DNA from: Bacteroidales bacterium
Lineage (GTDB): Bacteria > Bacteroidota > Bacteroidia > Bacteroidales > Prolixibacteraceae
Direction of reading: 5' to 3'
Length of the DNA stretch: 61,104 nt
Assembly (NCBI GenBank): GCA_012719495.1
Contig: JAAYAG010000066.1
Coordinates: forward strand, 1 to 61,104
Within the stretch, counting starts at the first letter, position 1; every line of letters starts with the position of its first letter. Both the position numbers and the translations under genes were made by a program. The notes under the pieces were generated by a model, which searched no databases, was not told the DNA's origin, and saw only the letters and a list, made by a program, of their open reading frames with translations. Below are positions 1 through 8,464 of the stretch, piece by piece.

Positions 1-493
1 TGGTTTTTCCGGGCCGTGCTGCCTTTTTTATTTGCGTTGCACCAATATAAGTTCTAAGATTAATTTAATGTCATAATTTAAACTTTGTATCTCATTGATA
101 TTCTGAGTTTAATGACAATAATAAATAGTCAATTATAAATTATAAATTACTTATATTGGCTGCTACCAAAGGCTACACGATATCACCCGGCTTAGTTTCT
201 CATAGGCTCGCACAGGTTTTTAGTTTTACACTTGGCAACTAAACCAGCCAAACCACCCGGGCACACCATAGCGCGGCAGCTATTATATAGGTTGAATATA
301 TTTGGCGCCAGGAAGCATTGGGTTATTTGCATAATAATTTGGTTTAGTTTGTTGTTTGTTATCGCAATAATAATAATAATAATTCGGTCAAACAATTTGC
401 CAAAATAATTATTGTTTTTTTGACCAACGAAAGGTTGTCGGTGATAAAAAGCAGGAAATATGAAGTAGCAAGAGGTAACAGGTACAAAAAGAA
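1..493. other. Non-coding stretch left of the GH43 gene
   Basis: No convincing gene is seen here. The flanks are very AT-rich. A triplet microsatellite, six copies of AAT, lies at 366-383, and it explains the run of isoleucines in the only sizeable open frame (minus strand 192-395), which I regard as spurious. A GC-richer island at about 188-300 can fold: GGTTTTTAGTT near 216 can pair with AACTAAACC near 238. It looks more like a repeat or structured non-coding element than a gene. Confidence 0.5.
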
Positions 494-517
494 AAAGGAA
501 GGGGTAACCCTTCCTTT
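494..517 (-). terminator. Rho-independent terminator after the GH43 gene
   Basis: A 10-bp perfect stem, AAAGGAAGGG with CCCTTCCTTT (494-503 and 508-517) and a 4-nt loop, is followed on the minus strand by a T-rich run. It lies about 50 bp past the GH43 stop codon and would end the two-gene transcript coming from the right. Confidence 0.8.
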
Positions 518-565
518 CATTTCTTTTATCTTATTGTAAATAAGAGTGCTGATTTTTCCTGTGAA

Positions 566-2014
566 TTAGTGACTTCTGAAGTTCCACTTAGAATTGTCGC
601 TATCCATATCAAACGGGGCAAGGGTAGGGGTGCTGTCGCCCGACGATACCAAAGCCAATTTTTCTTTCGAGTTAGGAACAACCTTAGGCATGATCCGATA
701 GGTTCCATCGGTCAATTGGTCAATTCTCCACAATTGTTCGGGAGCACCTGTAAATGCTGGAACGGTAATTACTTCGGCATCGGCTGTTGCAGCTAAGGCA
801 CGGTCTGTACCGGCAATAACAATTTTATAGTATGGGCCGCCTAAGTAGCCACCGGCTTCGGGAACTGCAGTAATGGTCCATTTTTGATGCGGGCGGAACA
901 TATAATCGCCAATTCTTACCCCAATGTTGCCTTTAGGCCAAGTGCCAATTACATCTTCTAATTGTTGCGAAGGCACAGGTTTTATGGGTTCGTCGTTGTT
1001 ACGTCCGAATCCGCGCATTCCACCGGCCATACGCACAAAGTCGACCACTAATTCCAATGCATATCCCCTTCTTTCCGATTCAATTTCGTAGGTTCCTTCT
1101 TTGAAGTTATCGCCAGCTACAGGCCATCCGTTTTTCCACAGTAAAGGACGGATTCCCAATACGCTGCGTCCGCTTTGATCTAAGTCGGCTTCATAGTGGC
1201 ACGACATTTTTTCTACGCCATCTTCAAGAATAGTGCGTCCGAAATGGCCGGGTCCGGTTACTCTTCCGCCAGCTGCAACTACCATTTTGCCACCACCTTT
1301 TATCATGTCTCTTCCCATGTTATCGAGGTAAGGGCCGGTAATACTTTTCGAGCGGCCAACAACAATATTGTATGTTGAGTTGGCACCATCGCAGCAAGTT
1401 CCGTGTGTGCCAAGAAGATAGTACCATCCGTCGCGGTATTCCAAATCGGTGGCTTCACAGTCAATAGCAATATCTATTGCCTTATTGCCTTCAACTCGTT
1501 TTCCTGTTTTCGGGTCGAGTTCTACAAGGCGGATAAACCCAAAATAAGTACCATACGAGCACCACAAGCGGCCTGTAGTTGGGTCGAGAAGCAGCCCTGG
1601 GTCGATGGCGTCGCAATCTTCGTCACCGTCAGAAGAAGCTACTTCAATGGCTTCGGTATATTTGAAATCGGGTGAATTCGGGTCGAGGGTTTTGTTCCAC
1701 ATGGTAAGGATACGACCGTTATGACGGCCACCTAAACCTCCGCCGGTGGCACCATAAATAACAAGATAGCGATCGCCAATTTTTATAGCGTCGGGAGCGG
1801 CTCCACCACCAGGTCTTACTCCGCCTCCGTTCCAAGTCCAACCATCTTCTGATATTAAACCGCCGCCACCTGTTCCAAAGGTGTAATACTTGCCGTCACA
1901 TTCCATAATAGTTGATGGATCGTGGATGAATGGTTTTCCGGTTTGCGCAATAGCAGTTCCGGCAAAAACTATTGATAATAGGGCTGTTGCGCCCAATATG
2001 TTGATTTTTTTCAT
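566..2014 (-). CDS. Secreted glycoside hydrolase family 43 protein (arabinanase-like) with C-terminal lectin-like domain
   Basis: A 482-residue protein with a signal peptide ending near residue 24 (ALLSIVFAGTAIAQ). The five-bladed propeller of GH43 is recognised by HDPST near residue 31 (general base Asp), DAIDPG near residue 135 (second Asp) and DCEATDLEYRDGWYYL near 185 (acid Glu followed by the typical display strand). GH43 members with this layout are mostly endo-1,5-alpha-arabinanases or arabinofuranosidases. The last ~90 residues carry QLWRI and SKWNF, the repeated W-x-F/I pattern of ricin-type trefoil lectins. The gene follows the 247-residue secreted protein by 47 bp and is closed by the hairpin at 494-517, so the two form one transcript. 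The family is well supported; the exact substrate is not. Confidence 0.85.
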   Translation of the reverse strand: MKKINILGATALLSIVFAGTAIAQTGKPFIHDPSTIMECDGKYYTFGTGGGGLISEDGWTWNGGGVRPGGGAAPDAIKIGDRYLVIYGATGGGLGGRHNGRILTMWNKTLDPNSPDFKYTEAIEVASSDGDEDCDAIDPGLLLDPTTGRLWCSYGTYFGFIRLVELDPKTGKRVEGNKAIDIAIDCEATDLEYRDGWYYLLGTHGTCCDGANSTYNIVVGRSKSITGPYLDNMGRDMIKGGGKMVVAAGGRVTGPGHFGRTILEDGVEKMSCHYEADLDQSGRSVLGIRPLLWKNGWPVAGDNFKEGTYEIESERRGYALELVVDFVRMAGGMRGFGRNNDEPIKPVPSQQLEDVIGTWPKGNIGVRIGDYMFRPHQKWTITAVPEAGGYLGGPYYKIVIAGTDRALAATADAEVITVPAFTGAPEQLWRIDQLTDGTYRIMPKVVPNSKEKLALVSSGDSTPTLAPFDMDSDNSKWNFRSH

Positions 2015-2061
2015 TATTGTTCTATTTTCTTAATGATTGAGAAATGAAATGTACACTAATT

Positions 2062-2805
2062 TCATTCATTAGTAATAGTGATGTCTTTAATTGGCTGGCC
2101 ATTTTCATCGAGGAAGCGCACGCAAAAATCGCTCATCCCAGGGCCATTGATTACTGCTCCCCTGATGATATTCTTTCCTTTTTTGAGGGTTAAGCGGGGC
2201 GATACACAATCGTCCATAACCATACGACGGTCACCTGAGAGCAAAAGAGCTTCTTTGCCGTTGAGCCACCACATCGATGCGGAATTTGAGCCTACAGCCA
2301 TTCGTACATTTTTCATTTCCTGCGGGCAGTTTACAACGGTTACAGCCCAGAACAGCACTCCGTACATCTGCTTTTCAAGGCCTGAGGCAAAACGGAATAG
2401 TTTAACATTGAATTTTTTACTTTCCAACGCGTGCCAAGTAAGTTCCTGTTCACCAACTTTTACCTTTTCCCCATTTTTGGGAACTATAGTAAATTGGTTT
2501 GCGAAATACAATGTGTCAAAAGCATTTCTTAAGTAGCTATCTACGAAAACAGTATTGCCACGATTAGGCTTGTTAATTGGTTCCAATAACGACCAACGTT
2601 GGATAAACCCATCGGCATCCGGCGTCATTTTTTTGGTGCTCGCCGGCGAGAAGTACTCAGTGATACTTGGTTTTGTACCACTTTGGGCCGAACCGTTCGT
2701 GGTTCCCCCTTGTGTTTCGGAATACCCATGTAACCCTAGTCCTACCAGGATTAATGTGCTTACCGAAAGAAAAAATGTTTTGGTTTTAATGTTCATAGTG
2801 ATCAT
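2062..2805 (-). CDS. Secreted beta-sandwich protein of unknown function
   Basis: A 247-residue protein with an N-terminal signal sequence; translation may begin at 2805 or at the next ATG (2796, MNIKTKTFF), which fits a signal peptide slightly better. After a low-complexity Gly/Ser/Thr linker, the body is rich in strands with SNSASMWWLNGKEALLLSGDRR near residue 170, a pattern typical of jelly-roll sandwich modules accompanying carbohydrate esterases and glycosidases, where it may bind sugar. I see no catalytic Ser-His-Asp motif. It is the first gene of the transcript that includes the GH43 enzyme, so a role in polysaccharide recognition is likely but inferred. Confidence 0.6.
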   Translation of the reverse strand: MITMNIKTKTFFLSVSTLILVGLGLHGYSETQGGTTNGSAQSGTKPSITEYFSPASTKKMTPDADGFIQRWSLLEPINKPNRGNTVFVDSYLRNAFDTLYFANQFTIVPKNGEKVKVGEQELTWHALESKKFNVKLFRFASGLEKQMYGVLFWAVTVVNCPQEMKNVRMAVGSNSASMWWLNGKEALLLSGDRRMVMDDCVSPRLTLKKGKNIIRGAVINGPGMSDFCVRFLDENGQPIKDITITNE

Positions 2806-2846
2806 TAATTTGTTACGATTGTTAAAAATATTGTTGAGTGAAACTA

Positions 2847-2854
2847 CAAAACTA
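2847..2854 (-). promoter_or_regulatory. Bacteroidota -7 box for the GH43 operon
   Basis: The minus strand reads TAGTTTTG, matching TAnnTTTG. TTTG at 2880-2877 lies 22 nt upstream as a possible -33 element. Transcription would begin near 2841, about 36-45 nt before the first gene. Confidence 0.5.
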
Positions 2855-2993
2855 AAAAAAGAATTGCCAATTGGAACAAAATATCTGCTTAGTTGCTTAT
2901 ACAGGCCAAGGTTTTTTTTCTGAATTGGAAAAATACACCGATTCGGTAGCTTATATTGGAGTCTTAAAAAGGAAAAACTGGTTCTTTGATGTT

Positions 2994-3695
2994 CTAGCCC
3001 AGCTTGCTTATTTTTTCTAGTTTATCGAAGTCGATAATCTTCATTTTTCTGCCGTCAATTACAATCACTTTTTCTTCAACAAAGCTCGAAAGTGTCCTGA
3101 TAGCATTTGAAGCAGTCATGTTAGAAAGATTTGCCAGGTCGTCGCGCGAGATAAATGCTTTAAGGGTTTGTCCGTCAGACTCGAGACCATATTTCATTTT
3201 CAGCAGTATAAGCGACTCGGCCAGCCTGCCCCTGATGTGCTTTTGGGTAAGGGTTACGGTGCGCGAGTTCGAAAACCCTAATTCTTTGGCAAGTTTTACC
3301 ATGAGCCGTAAGGCTACATCGGGGTTTTTAATGAACTTAGTGAAAAAGTATTCTTTATCAACAATGTAAATTAACGAATCTTCCAGTGCCATTGCTGAAT
3401 CGTTGTGTAACTCGTTGGCAATTAGCGCTCTGTAGCTAACGAAACCTCCGGGTTTGACCATTCGTAAAATCTGCTCGCGATTGCCAACCCCTTCTTTGTA
3501 TATTTTTACTTTTCCTTCTTCAAGGGTCATAAAAGCGGTAGGTGTTTCACCTTCGTGGTAGATAATATCGTTCCTGCTGACTTCAAGTTTTTGGATATGT
3601 TGTTCAATTTCAATCTTTTCTTCGGCACTTAACAGATTGAAAATCGATTTTCTCGGTTCATGAGAATTCATATTCAACGAATCATTTCGAAACAT
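2994..3695 (-). CDS. Crp/Fnr-family transcriptional regulator
   Basis: About 233 residues: an N-terminal cyclic-nucleotide-binding-type barrel (about residues 15-125, with GKVKIYKEG and the PGGFV turn), a dimerisation helix, and a C-terminal winged helix with SRDDLANLSNMTASNAIRTL as helix-turn-helix. It lacks the Fnr cysteine cluster, so an iron-sulfur sensor is unlikely; the ligand is unknown. The open frame continues upstream into the repeat element at 3784-3991, but a TAACTTTG promoter at 3729-3722 lies inside that extension, so I place the start at 3695 (MFRND); 3671 (MNSHEP) is also possible. It stands alone and may act on distant targets. Confidence 0.85.
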   Translation of the reverse strand: MFRNDSLNMNSHEPRKSIFNLLSAEEKIEIEQHIQKLEVSRNDIIYHEGETPTAFMTLEEGKVKIYKEGVGNREQILRMVKPGGFVSYRALIANELHNDSAMALEDSLIYIVDKEYFFTKFIKNPDVALRLMVKLAKELGFSNSRTVTLTQKHIRGRLAESLILLKMKYGLESDGQTLKAFISRDDLANLSNMTASNAIRTLSSFVEEKVIVIDGRKMKIIDFDKLEKISKLG

Positions 3696-3721
3696 ATCCC
3701 ACTTTTTGTACGATTGAAGCC

Positions 3722-3729
3722 CAAAGTTA
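3722..3729 (-). promoter_or_regulatory. -7 box for the Crp/Fnr gene
   Basis: The minus strand reads TAACTTTG, a perfect TAnnTTTG. It would start transcripts near 3716, between the repeat element and the gene, which rules out a start codon further upstream. Confidence 0.6.
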
Positions 3730-3783
3730 GATTTTTTATGTTGTAAAACATGTTTTTTGCACAAATTTTTGCACAGAAACCAC

Positions 3784-3991
3784 TGTTGTCCGGTAAAGCT
3801 TACGAGATTTCTCCCTTCGGTCGAAATGACGGGGCATACATTGGTTTTGACATAGGAGGGGGTTGGTTGTGGCTTCGCTGCAACCAACCCCCTTATGATC
3901 AGTGCAATAGCTTGTCATCCCGAACGCAACAAAGTGGAGTGAGGGATCTCATATCGCAAATGATTTGTTATTTTTAATTTACCGGACAACA
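3784..3991. mobile_element. MITE-like foldback element, 208 bp, with 14-bp inverted ends
   Basis: The ends are a perfect 14-bp inverted repeat: TGTTGTCCGGTAAA at 3784-3797 and its complement at 3978-3991. Just outside lie two copies of TGCACAGAAA (3770-3779 and 3993-4002), which look like a target duplication. Inside are an imperfect inverted pair (GAGATTTCTC...CGAAATGAC near 3804-3830; GTCATCCCG...GAGGGATCTC near 3915-3951) and a perfect 13-bp stem around an 11-nt loop (3857-3869 with 3881-3893). No transposase is encoded, so it would move in trans. From general familiarity, strings like GAGATTTCTC...GAAATGAC are common dispersed repeats in Bacteroidota genomes; I could not count copies. Confidence 0.65.
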
Positions 3992-4081
3992 ATGCACAGA
4001 AAATTATGTTTCACTATGCCAATGAAACAGCAACGGTAAAAAATCACTTTTTGCTACAAAAATGCGAATGGTGAAAGTTCT

Positions 4082-4744
4082 TTAGAACATCACACCAATA
4101 ATAAGCCGTATCGAATTGATTTTCGATTTTTCGCTTAAGCCTTTAATTGTTGTGGCATCAACAAAGTAGTTGGTATACTGAAGACCAAAGTTTAAGGCAG
4201 TATTTCCTCCCACATCGTATTCGGCCCCTCCGCCAACGATCATTCCTACGTTGAAAAGCCGAATGGCATCGTTAACGTTTGACCCATCGAGTTTCAAGTC
4301 GCTCGATGTTCCTGATGCGCTGATGTTTATAAGGTTTGTAAGCCCGAATTGTCCATAATAGGTGAAGCGGTAAAACTGGTCGGAACGCAATTTGATGTTC
4401 AGTGGCAGTTCAATATAATTCACCCGGTATTTAATATCTACAGGTGTAGGCATCTCTTTGTCTCCCACCACGATGGGCTTTTCAAGGTTATAGCGCGCCT
4501 TGAACGAATGGTTGGTTATGAATAAGCCGGTGTTGAGAGCATAGCGTGTATTGTCGAAAAGGAAAATGTCGGCATCCAGACCGTACCTGATTCCCAACCC
4601 TATGTTTTCATTTGTTATATTCGACTCCGATGATTTAAGCCAGGATACTTGCGGGCTAGCCTGAAAACCGAGCTGCATTTTCTGGGCAAAACCTGCCGCA
4701 CTAAGGGTTAAGAGTGCAGCAAAGAGAATAATTTTCTTTTTCAT
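4082..4744 (-). CDS. Outer-membrane beta-barrel protein (PorT/OmpA-barrel-like)
   Basis: A 220-residue protein with a clear signal peptide (FAALLTLSAAGFAQ, cleavage near residue 20) followed by about eight amphipathic strands, ending in IIGVMF with the terminal Phe favoured by the BAM machinery. Alternating patterns such as GLQYTNYF and SIRLIIGVMF and the length match the small 'outer membrane protein beta-barrel' domain common in Bacteroidota (PorT-like). The gene is monocistronic, next to the repeat element on one side and divergent from gldB on the other. No ligand or partner can be named. Confidence 0.75.
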   Translation of the reverse strand: MKKKIILFAALLTLSAAGFAQKMQLGFQASPQVSWLKSSESNITNENIGLGIRYGLDADIFLFDNTRYALNTGLFITNHSFKARYNLEKPIVVGDKEMPTPVDIKYRVNYIELPLNIKLRSDQFYRFTYYGQFGLTNLINISASGTSSDLKLDGSNVNDAIRLFNVGMIVGGGAEYDVGGNTALNFGLQYTNYFVDATTIKGLSEKSKINSIRLIIGVMF

Positions 4745-5038
4745 AATAGATAATTCATTAATTTATTGACATTTCTGATTATTGGAATATGTCTACAATT
4801 GCCAGTTTATTGTTATCTAAATACAATATTATGGAAAAATTGTTTCTGTTACTCACAAATTATACTCAAAAATAGCACAATTGTTGGTTTCTGATGTTGA
4901 TTTTGTCCTTCTGTGAGGCAATGTGTCACCAACGAAATCCGTTTTTTCTTGTATGGCCATGCTTTAGTATCGAATTCAGGGTGTAATGTAAGTTGATCAT
5001 ATAGATAAAACTTTCTGTCGGAATTGAATACAATACTG

Positions 5039-5046
5039 TAAATTTG
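5039..5046 (+). promoter_or_regulatory. -7 box for gldB
   Basis: TAAATTTG is a perfect TAnnTTTG box. Expected start near 5052, giving a leader of about 33 nt to the ATG at 5085 and excluding the in-frame GTG at 5046. Confidence 0.6.
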
Positions 5047-5084
5047 TGCCTGGTAATTTAATTTCAACCGAATATTTAACCACT

Positions 5085-6104
5085 ATGACTGCAAAAGTAC
5101 GAAGTCTTTTATTTACAGCAATTTTCATAATTGTGGTTCTCTTTTCTTGTAAACCCAACCCACTAAAAGTCGACGTTTCCGACATTGATGTTTCGTTGTC
5201 GGTTACCCGGCTCGAGAAGCTTATGTTTGGCGTTAACGAAGAGGAATTTGCTAAAAACATTGAGACGATCAAGCGCGATCATCTTCCTTTTTTCGACATT
5301 TATTCAAGTTATGTATTGAATATTGGAACGATGGAGTCGCCCGACTTTAATCAGGGCTTGCGCATGTTTGTAAACGACTCTGTTTTTTCACGGGTTGGCG
5401 ACTCGGTTCTTTTGGCCTTTAAATCGATTGATAAACTTGAAAAAGAGCTGACCGAGGGCTTCAGACATTTTAAGTATTACTTTCCCAATGCCCGCATCCC
5501 TAATGTATACACTTGTGTTTCGGGCTTTACCAAGTCGGTTTTTATCTCCGATTATGGCGTTGGAATTGGGCTCGATAAGTATTTTGGGAGCGATTGTGTG
5601 TTCTATTCTTATCTTGGAGTGCCGGTCTATAAGCGGTACAATATGAACCCCGGCAAAATTGTTCCCGATGTTTTTTATTCTATGTATTTATCCGATTTTG
5701 TTTTCAGTGATTCGATAAATTATCTGTTGGCCAATATGGTGTATCAGGGGAAAGGTTTATATTTTACAAAAGCAATGTGCCCGGAAACACCCGACACTTT
5801 AATTATGGGCTACAGTTCGAAGCAATTAAAATGGTGCCACGAAAATGAAGGAAAAATGTGGACCTATCTTGTCGAGCGGAAATTACTATACGACAATGAA
5901 CGTTTGACCCTTCAGAAATACATAGGCGATTCACCATTTACCACTACATTTTCGAGCGAATCGCCGGGACGGACAGGAAATTGGCTGGGGTACCGCATCG
6001 TGGAGTCATTTATGAAGAATAATCCGGATATAACACTCAATCAGCTGCTTGCTATGAATAATTCGCAGCAGATTCTTGCCATGTCGAAATATTTCCCTGA
6101 TTAA
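5085..6104 (+). CDS. gldB: GldB-like lipoprotein
   Basis: A 339-residue lipoprotein: hydrophobic leader followed by VVLFSCKP with lipid-modified Cys22. The remainder matches GldB of gliding flavobacteria, including the closing region PGRTGNWLGYRIVESFMKNN and the DRxFF-like N-terminal part (LEKLMFGVNEEEF). GldB is an outer-envelope lipoprotein associated with the Gld gliding/type IX secretion machinery, and it is widespread in non-gliding Bacteroidota too. The start at 5085 is chosen over a GTG at 5046 because of the leader peptide and the promoter at 5039-5046. It is followed by pfkA with a separate promoter. gldA occurs 41 kb away; no other gld or por gene is visible in the window. Confidence 0.85.
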   Translation: MTAKVRSLLFTAIFIIVVLFSCKPNPLKVDVSDIDVSLSVTRLEKLMFGVNEEEFAKNIETIKRDHLPFFDIYSSYVLNIGTMESPDFNQGLRMFVNDSVFSRVGDSVLLAFKSIDKLEKELTEGFRHFKYYFPNARIPNVYTCVSGFTKSVFISDYGVGIGLDKYFGSDCVFYSYLGVPVYKRYNMNPGKIVPDVFYSMYLSDFVFSDSINYLLANMVYQGKGLYFTKAMCPETPDTLIMGYSSKQLKWCHENEGKMWTYLVERKLLYDNERLTLQKYIGDSPFTTTFSSESPGRTGNWLGYRIVESFMKNNPDITLNQLLAMNNSQQILAMSKYFPD

Positions 6105-6135
6105 AAAAATGTATCGAAAAACAATATGGTTTAGG

Positions 6136-6143
6136 TAACTTTG
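6136..6143 (+). promoter_or_regulatory. -7 box for pfkA
   Basis: TAACTTTG overlaps the possible TTG start at 6141, favouring the ATG at 6162. Transcription should begin near 6149, giving a very short leader. Confidence 0.55.
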
Positions 6144-6161
6144 GGTAAAATTTTAGAGAAG

Positions 6162-7196
6162 ATGGAAAAAAGACCAAAACGAATTGGGATATTGACCGCT
6201 GGGGGCGATTGTCCGGGGCTAAATGCAGCTATACGGGGTGTAGGCAAAACAGCCATTGTAGAGCACGGGATGGAAGTAATTGGTTTCGTCTCTGGGTATA
6301 CCGGGCTAATACATAAAGAATATACAATGCTTGAGGAGTCGAAGCTCTCGGGCATTCTCACCTTGGGGGGAACAATTTTAGGTACGTCGCGAGAAAAACC
6401 GTTTAAAAACGATTTAAATAATGATGATATCAACAAGCCCGAATTGATCGTGAACAATTATCGGGAATTGGGGCTCGATTGCTTGGTGTGTATTGGTGGA
6501 AACGGAACAATGAAAACCGCTGCACGCCTTACCGATATGGGGTTGAACGTGGTAGGAATACCAAAAACCATTGACAACGATGTGTGGGGAACCGAAATCA
6601 CTTTTGGTTTCGACTCGGCTATAGCCATTGCTACCGAAGCGATTGACCGCTTGCATACTACTGCCAACTCGCACCAGCGCGCCATGGTAATTGAAGTTAT
6701 GGGGCACAGTGCCGGATGGATTGCCCTTTATGCCGGAATGGCCGGAGGTGGCGATGTTATCCTTATCCCTGAGATAGATTACAACATCCGTTCGGTATGT
6801 AAAAAAGTTGAAAAGCGTTTTGCCGAAAAGAAACCCTACTCTATTGTTGTGGTTGCTGAAGGAATAAAGGTTCCTTCGTCGAAAACGGCCGGAAGCTACA
6901 TTTGTGAATGTATTAGTGAATATACCGGCGTTGAGGCCCGTGAAACCAGGCTGGGATATATTCAGCGCGGCGGCAGTCCAACAACTATGGACAGAATTTT
7001 GGCTACCCGCTATGGCTCGTATGCTGTTGAGATAATTGCCGAAGGAAAGTATGGAAAGATGGTCGCCATGAAAGACGGGCATTTGACAACCATCCCGCTC
7101 AACGAGGTGGAAAACAAACTCAATTTGGTCTCTACTGACCATCCTTTGGTGAAAATGTGCCGTAACATGGGCGTATCTTTTGGCGATGAATATTAA
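6162..7196 (+). CDS. pfkA: 6-phosphofructokinase
   Basis: A 344-residue cytoplasmic enzyme that phosphorylates fructose 6-phosphate in glycolysis. Family motifs: GGDCPGLNAAI near residue 14, phosphoryl-donor loop GGNGT at 112-116, PKTIDND at 134-140 with catalytic Asp138, and VIEVMGHSAGWIAL for sugar binding. The donor-site pair is Gly at the position called 104 in E. coli numbering together with Lys at position 124 (Lys135 here). Gly104 is typical of ATP users, while Lys124 is typical of pyrophosphate users and of the mixed 'group III' branch, so the donor is not certain. The residue before the Gly is Asn rather than Asp. Allosteric behaviour cannot be read from sequence. Monocistronic, with its own promoter. 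Confidence 0.9.
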   Translation: MEKRPKRIGILTAGGDCPGLNAAIRGVGKTAIVEHGMEVIGFVSGYTGLIHKEYTMLEESKLSGILTLGGTILGTSREKPFKNDLNNDDINKPELIVNNYRELGLDCLVCIGGNGTMKTAARLTDMGLNVVGIPKTIDNDVWGTEITFGFDSAIAIATEAIDRLHTTANSHQRAMVIEVMGHSAGWIALYAGMAGGGDVILIPEIDYNIRSVCKKVEKRFAEKKPYSIVVVAEGIKVPSSKTAGSYICECISEYTGVEARETRLGYIQRGGSPTTMDRILATRYGSYAVEIIAEGKYGKMVAMKDGHLTTIPLNEVENKLNLVSTDHPLVKMCRNMGVSFGDEY

Positions 7197-7315
7197 ATCA
7201 AAAATGTTTTTTAACCTGAAGTGATATATTATATGAAATCATTCGTCTTGTTTTCGAAGTGGATGAAAATCATCTTTGGAACGGATTTTGATCTCAGATA
7301 ACCATTCATTTGTAC

Positions 7316-7323
7316 TAATTTTG
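7316..7323 (+). promoter_or_regulatory. -7 box for the DUF1573 gene
   Basis: TAATTTTG fits TAnnTTTG, 25 nt before the ATG at 7349. No clear -33 element at the expected spacing. Confidence 0.5.
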
Positions 7324-7348
7324 TAAACTGTAAAAAAACAATAAGATT

Positions 7349-8413
7349 ATGAAGCGTTTACTAACATTGGGAGCATTGATGTTCTCGTTTATTTGTTTGT
7401 TTGCTCAACCAAAAATGGAATTCAAATCGATTGAGCGTGACTTTGGAACCATTAAAGAAGATGCAGGGCTTGCCACTACAGTCTTCGAATTTAAAAACAA
7501 GGGTGACCAACCACTTATCATTAACAATGCAACAGCTACTTGTGGCTGCACAACTCCTGAATGGACCAAAGAGCCTATTGCTCCGGGCAAGTCGGGTTCG
7601 ATCAAAGTATCGTACAACCCAAAGAACAGGCCAGGCCAGTTCAATAAAAATGTTAATGTATATTCTAATGCCGATCCTTCGACAGTAGTGTTAACCATAA
7701 AAGGGAAAGTTGAACCACGCGAGCTCTCAATCGAAGAACAATATCCACGCGAAATGGGCAGTATTCGTTGGAAAACCAATTACCTGACCCTTGGAACTGT
7801 GCTCAGCACGCAGGAAAAAGTAGATACCCTTGCATATTACAATTCAAGCTCAAAAGCTGTTAAAGTTGGCATTTACCGTGTGCCCGCCTATATGACTGTT
7901 ACATTTGAGCCAGAAGTAGTTCCTGCAGGCAAATTTGGGAAAATGACCGTTAAGTATGATGCTAAACGCCGCAATGCTTTCGGAAATGTCAGCGACCGTA
8001 TCTATCTCGATATTGACGGACAGAAAGATAACAACTTCTCGATAGGTGTTTCTGTAACCATAAACGAAGATTTTGGCTCACTTACTGAAGAGCAAAAAGC
8101 GAATGCACCTTCTGTAGTTGTCGAAAGCAATGTTTTTGACTTTGGAAACATTAAAGAAGGAGAAAGCCCATCGTATATGTATAAATTGACAAACACAGGA
8201 AAATCTGATCTGATTATCCGCAGTGTAAAAGCCAGTTGTGGGTGTACCGCTGTTAAAAATGAAAGCATTGTGAAACCAGGTGCCACCACTGACGTAAAAG
8301 TTACTTTTAATTCGAAAGGGAAACGTGGCCGTCAGAATAAAACGATTACTGTAATCACCAATGATCCTAACAACTCTACAATTCAGTTGCGTGTTATTGG
8401 CAATGTGTTGTAA
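7349..8413 (+). CDS. Secreted protein with two DUF1573 domains
   Basis: A 354-residue exported protein (signal peptide through FICLFAQ, about residue 19). Two copies of the immunoglobulin-like DUF1573 fold are visible: residues ~22-115 with DFGTIKEDAG, FKNKGDQPLIINNATATCGCT and PGKSGSIKVSYNP, and residues ~255-350 with FDFGNIKEGES, TNTGKSDLIIRSVKASCGCT and PGATTDVKVTF. Each keeps the SCGCT/TCGCT double cysteine characteristic of this family. The middle ~110 residues appear to be a third, more diverged sandwich. DUF1573 proteins are abundant periplasmic or surface proteins of Bacteroidota with no established activity. It ends at a strong convergent terminator shared with tsaC. Confidence 0.85.
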   Translation: MKRLLTLGALMFSFICLFAQPKMEFKSIERDFGTIKEDAGLATTVFEFKNKGDQPLIINNATATCGCTTPEWTKEPIAPGKSGSIKVSYNPKNRPGQFNKNVNVYSNADPSTVVLTIKGKVEPRELSIEEQYPREMGSIRWKTNYLTLGTVLSTQEKVDTLAYYNSSSKAVKVGIYRVPAYMTVTFEPEVVPAGKFGKMTVKYDAKRRNAFGNVSDRIYLDIDGQKDNNFSIGVSVTINEDFGSLTEEQKANAPSVVVESNVFDFGNIKEGESPSYMYKLTNTGKSDLIIRSVKASCGCTAVKNESIVKPGATTDVKVTFNSKGKRGRQNKTITVITNDPNNSTIQLRVIGNVL

Positions 8414-8438
8414 GAAAATAGAAAGATACTACAAAGGA

Positions 8439-8461
8439 AGGCTGCCCGCATTGGGTGGCCT
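8439..8461. terminator. Terminator between the DUF1573 gene and tsaC
   Basis: AGGCTGCCC (8439-8447) pairs with GGGTGGCCT (8453-8461) over 9 bp with two G-U pairs, then a long T run (TTTTTTATTTT) on the plus strand. It lies within 4 bp of the tsaC stop codon and serves the plus-strand gene. Confidence 0.8.
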
Positions 8462-8464
8462 TTT

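Noticed and set aside
192-395. Minus-strand 67-codon frame with an isoleucine run
   Set aside because: Its start is made of the AAT microsatellite and the rest covers a foldable GC-richer island; no protein-like pattern.
3696-3887. N-terminal extension of the Crp/Fnr gene
   Set aside because: It translates the MITE-like repeat and passes through a good promoter box; the regulator's domain begins after 3695.
4849-5272. Two minus-strand frames opposite gldB and its leader
   Set aside because: Shadows of gldB and AT-rich intergenic sequence with no start context.
6414-7142. Long minus-strand frame (242 codons) opposite pfkA
   Set aside because: Entirely antisense to a highly conserved gene; no recognisable motif.
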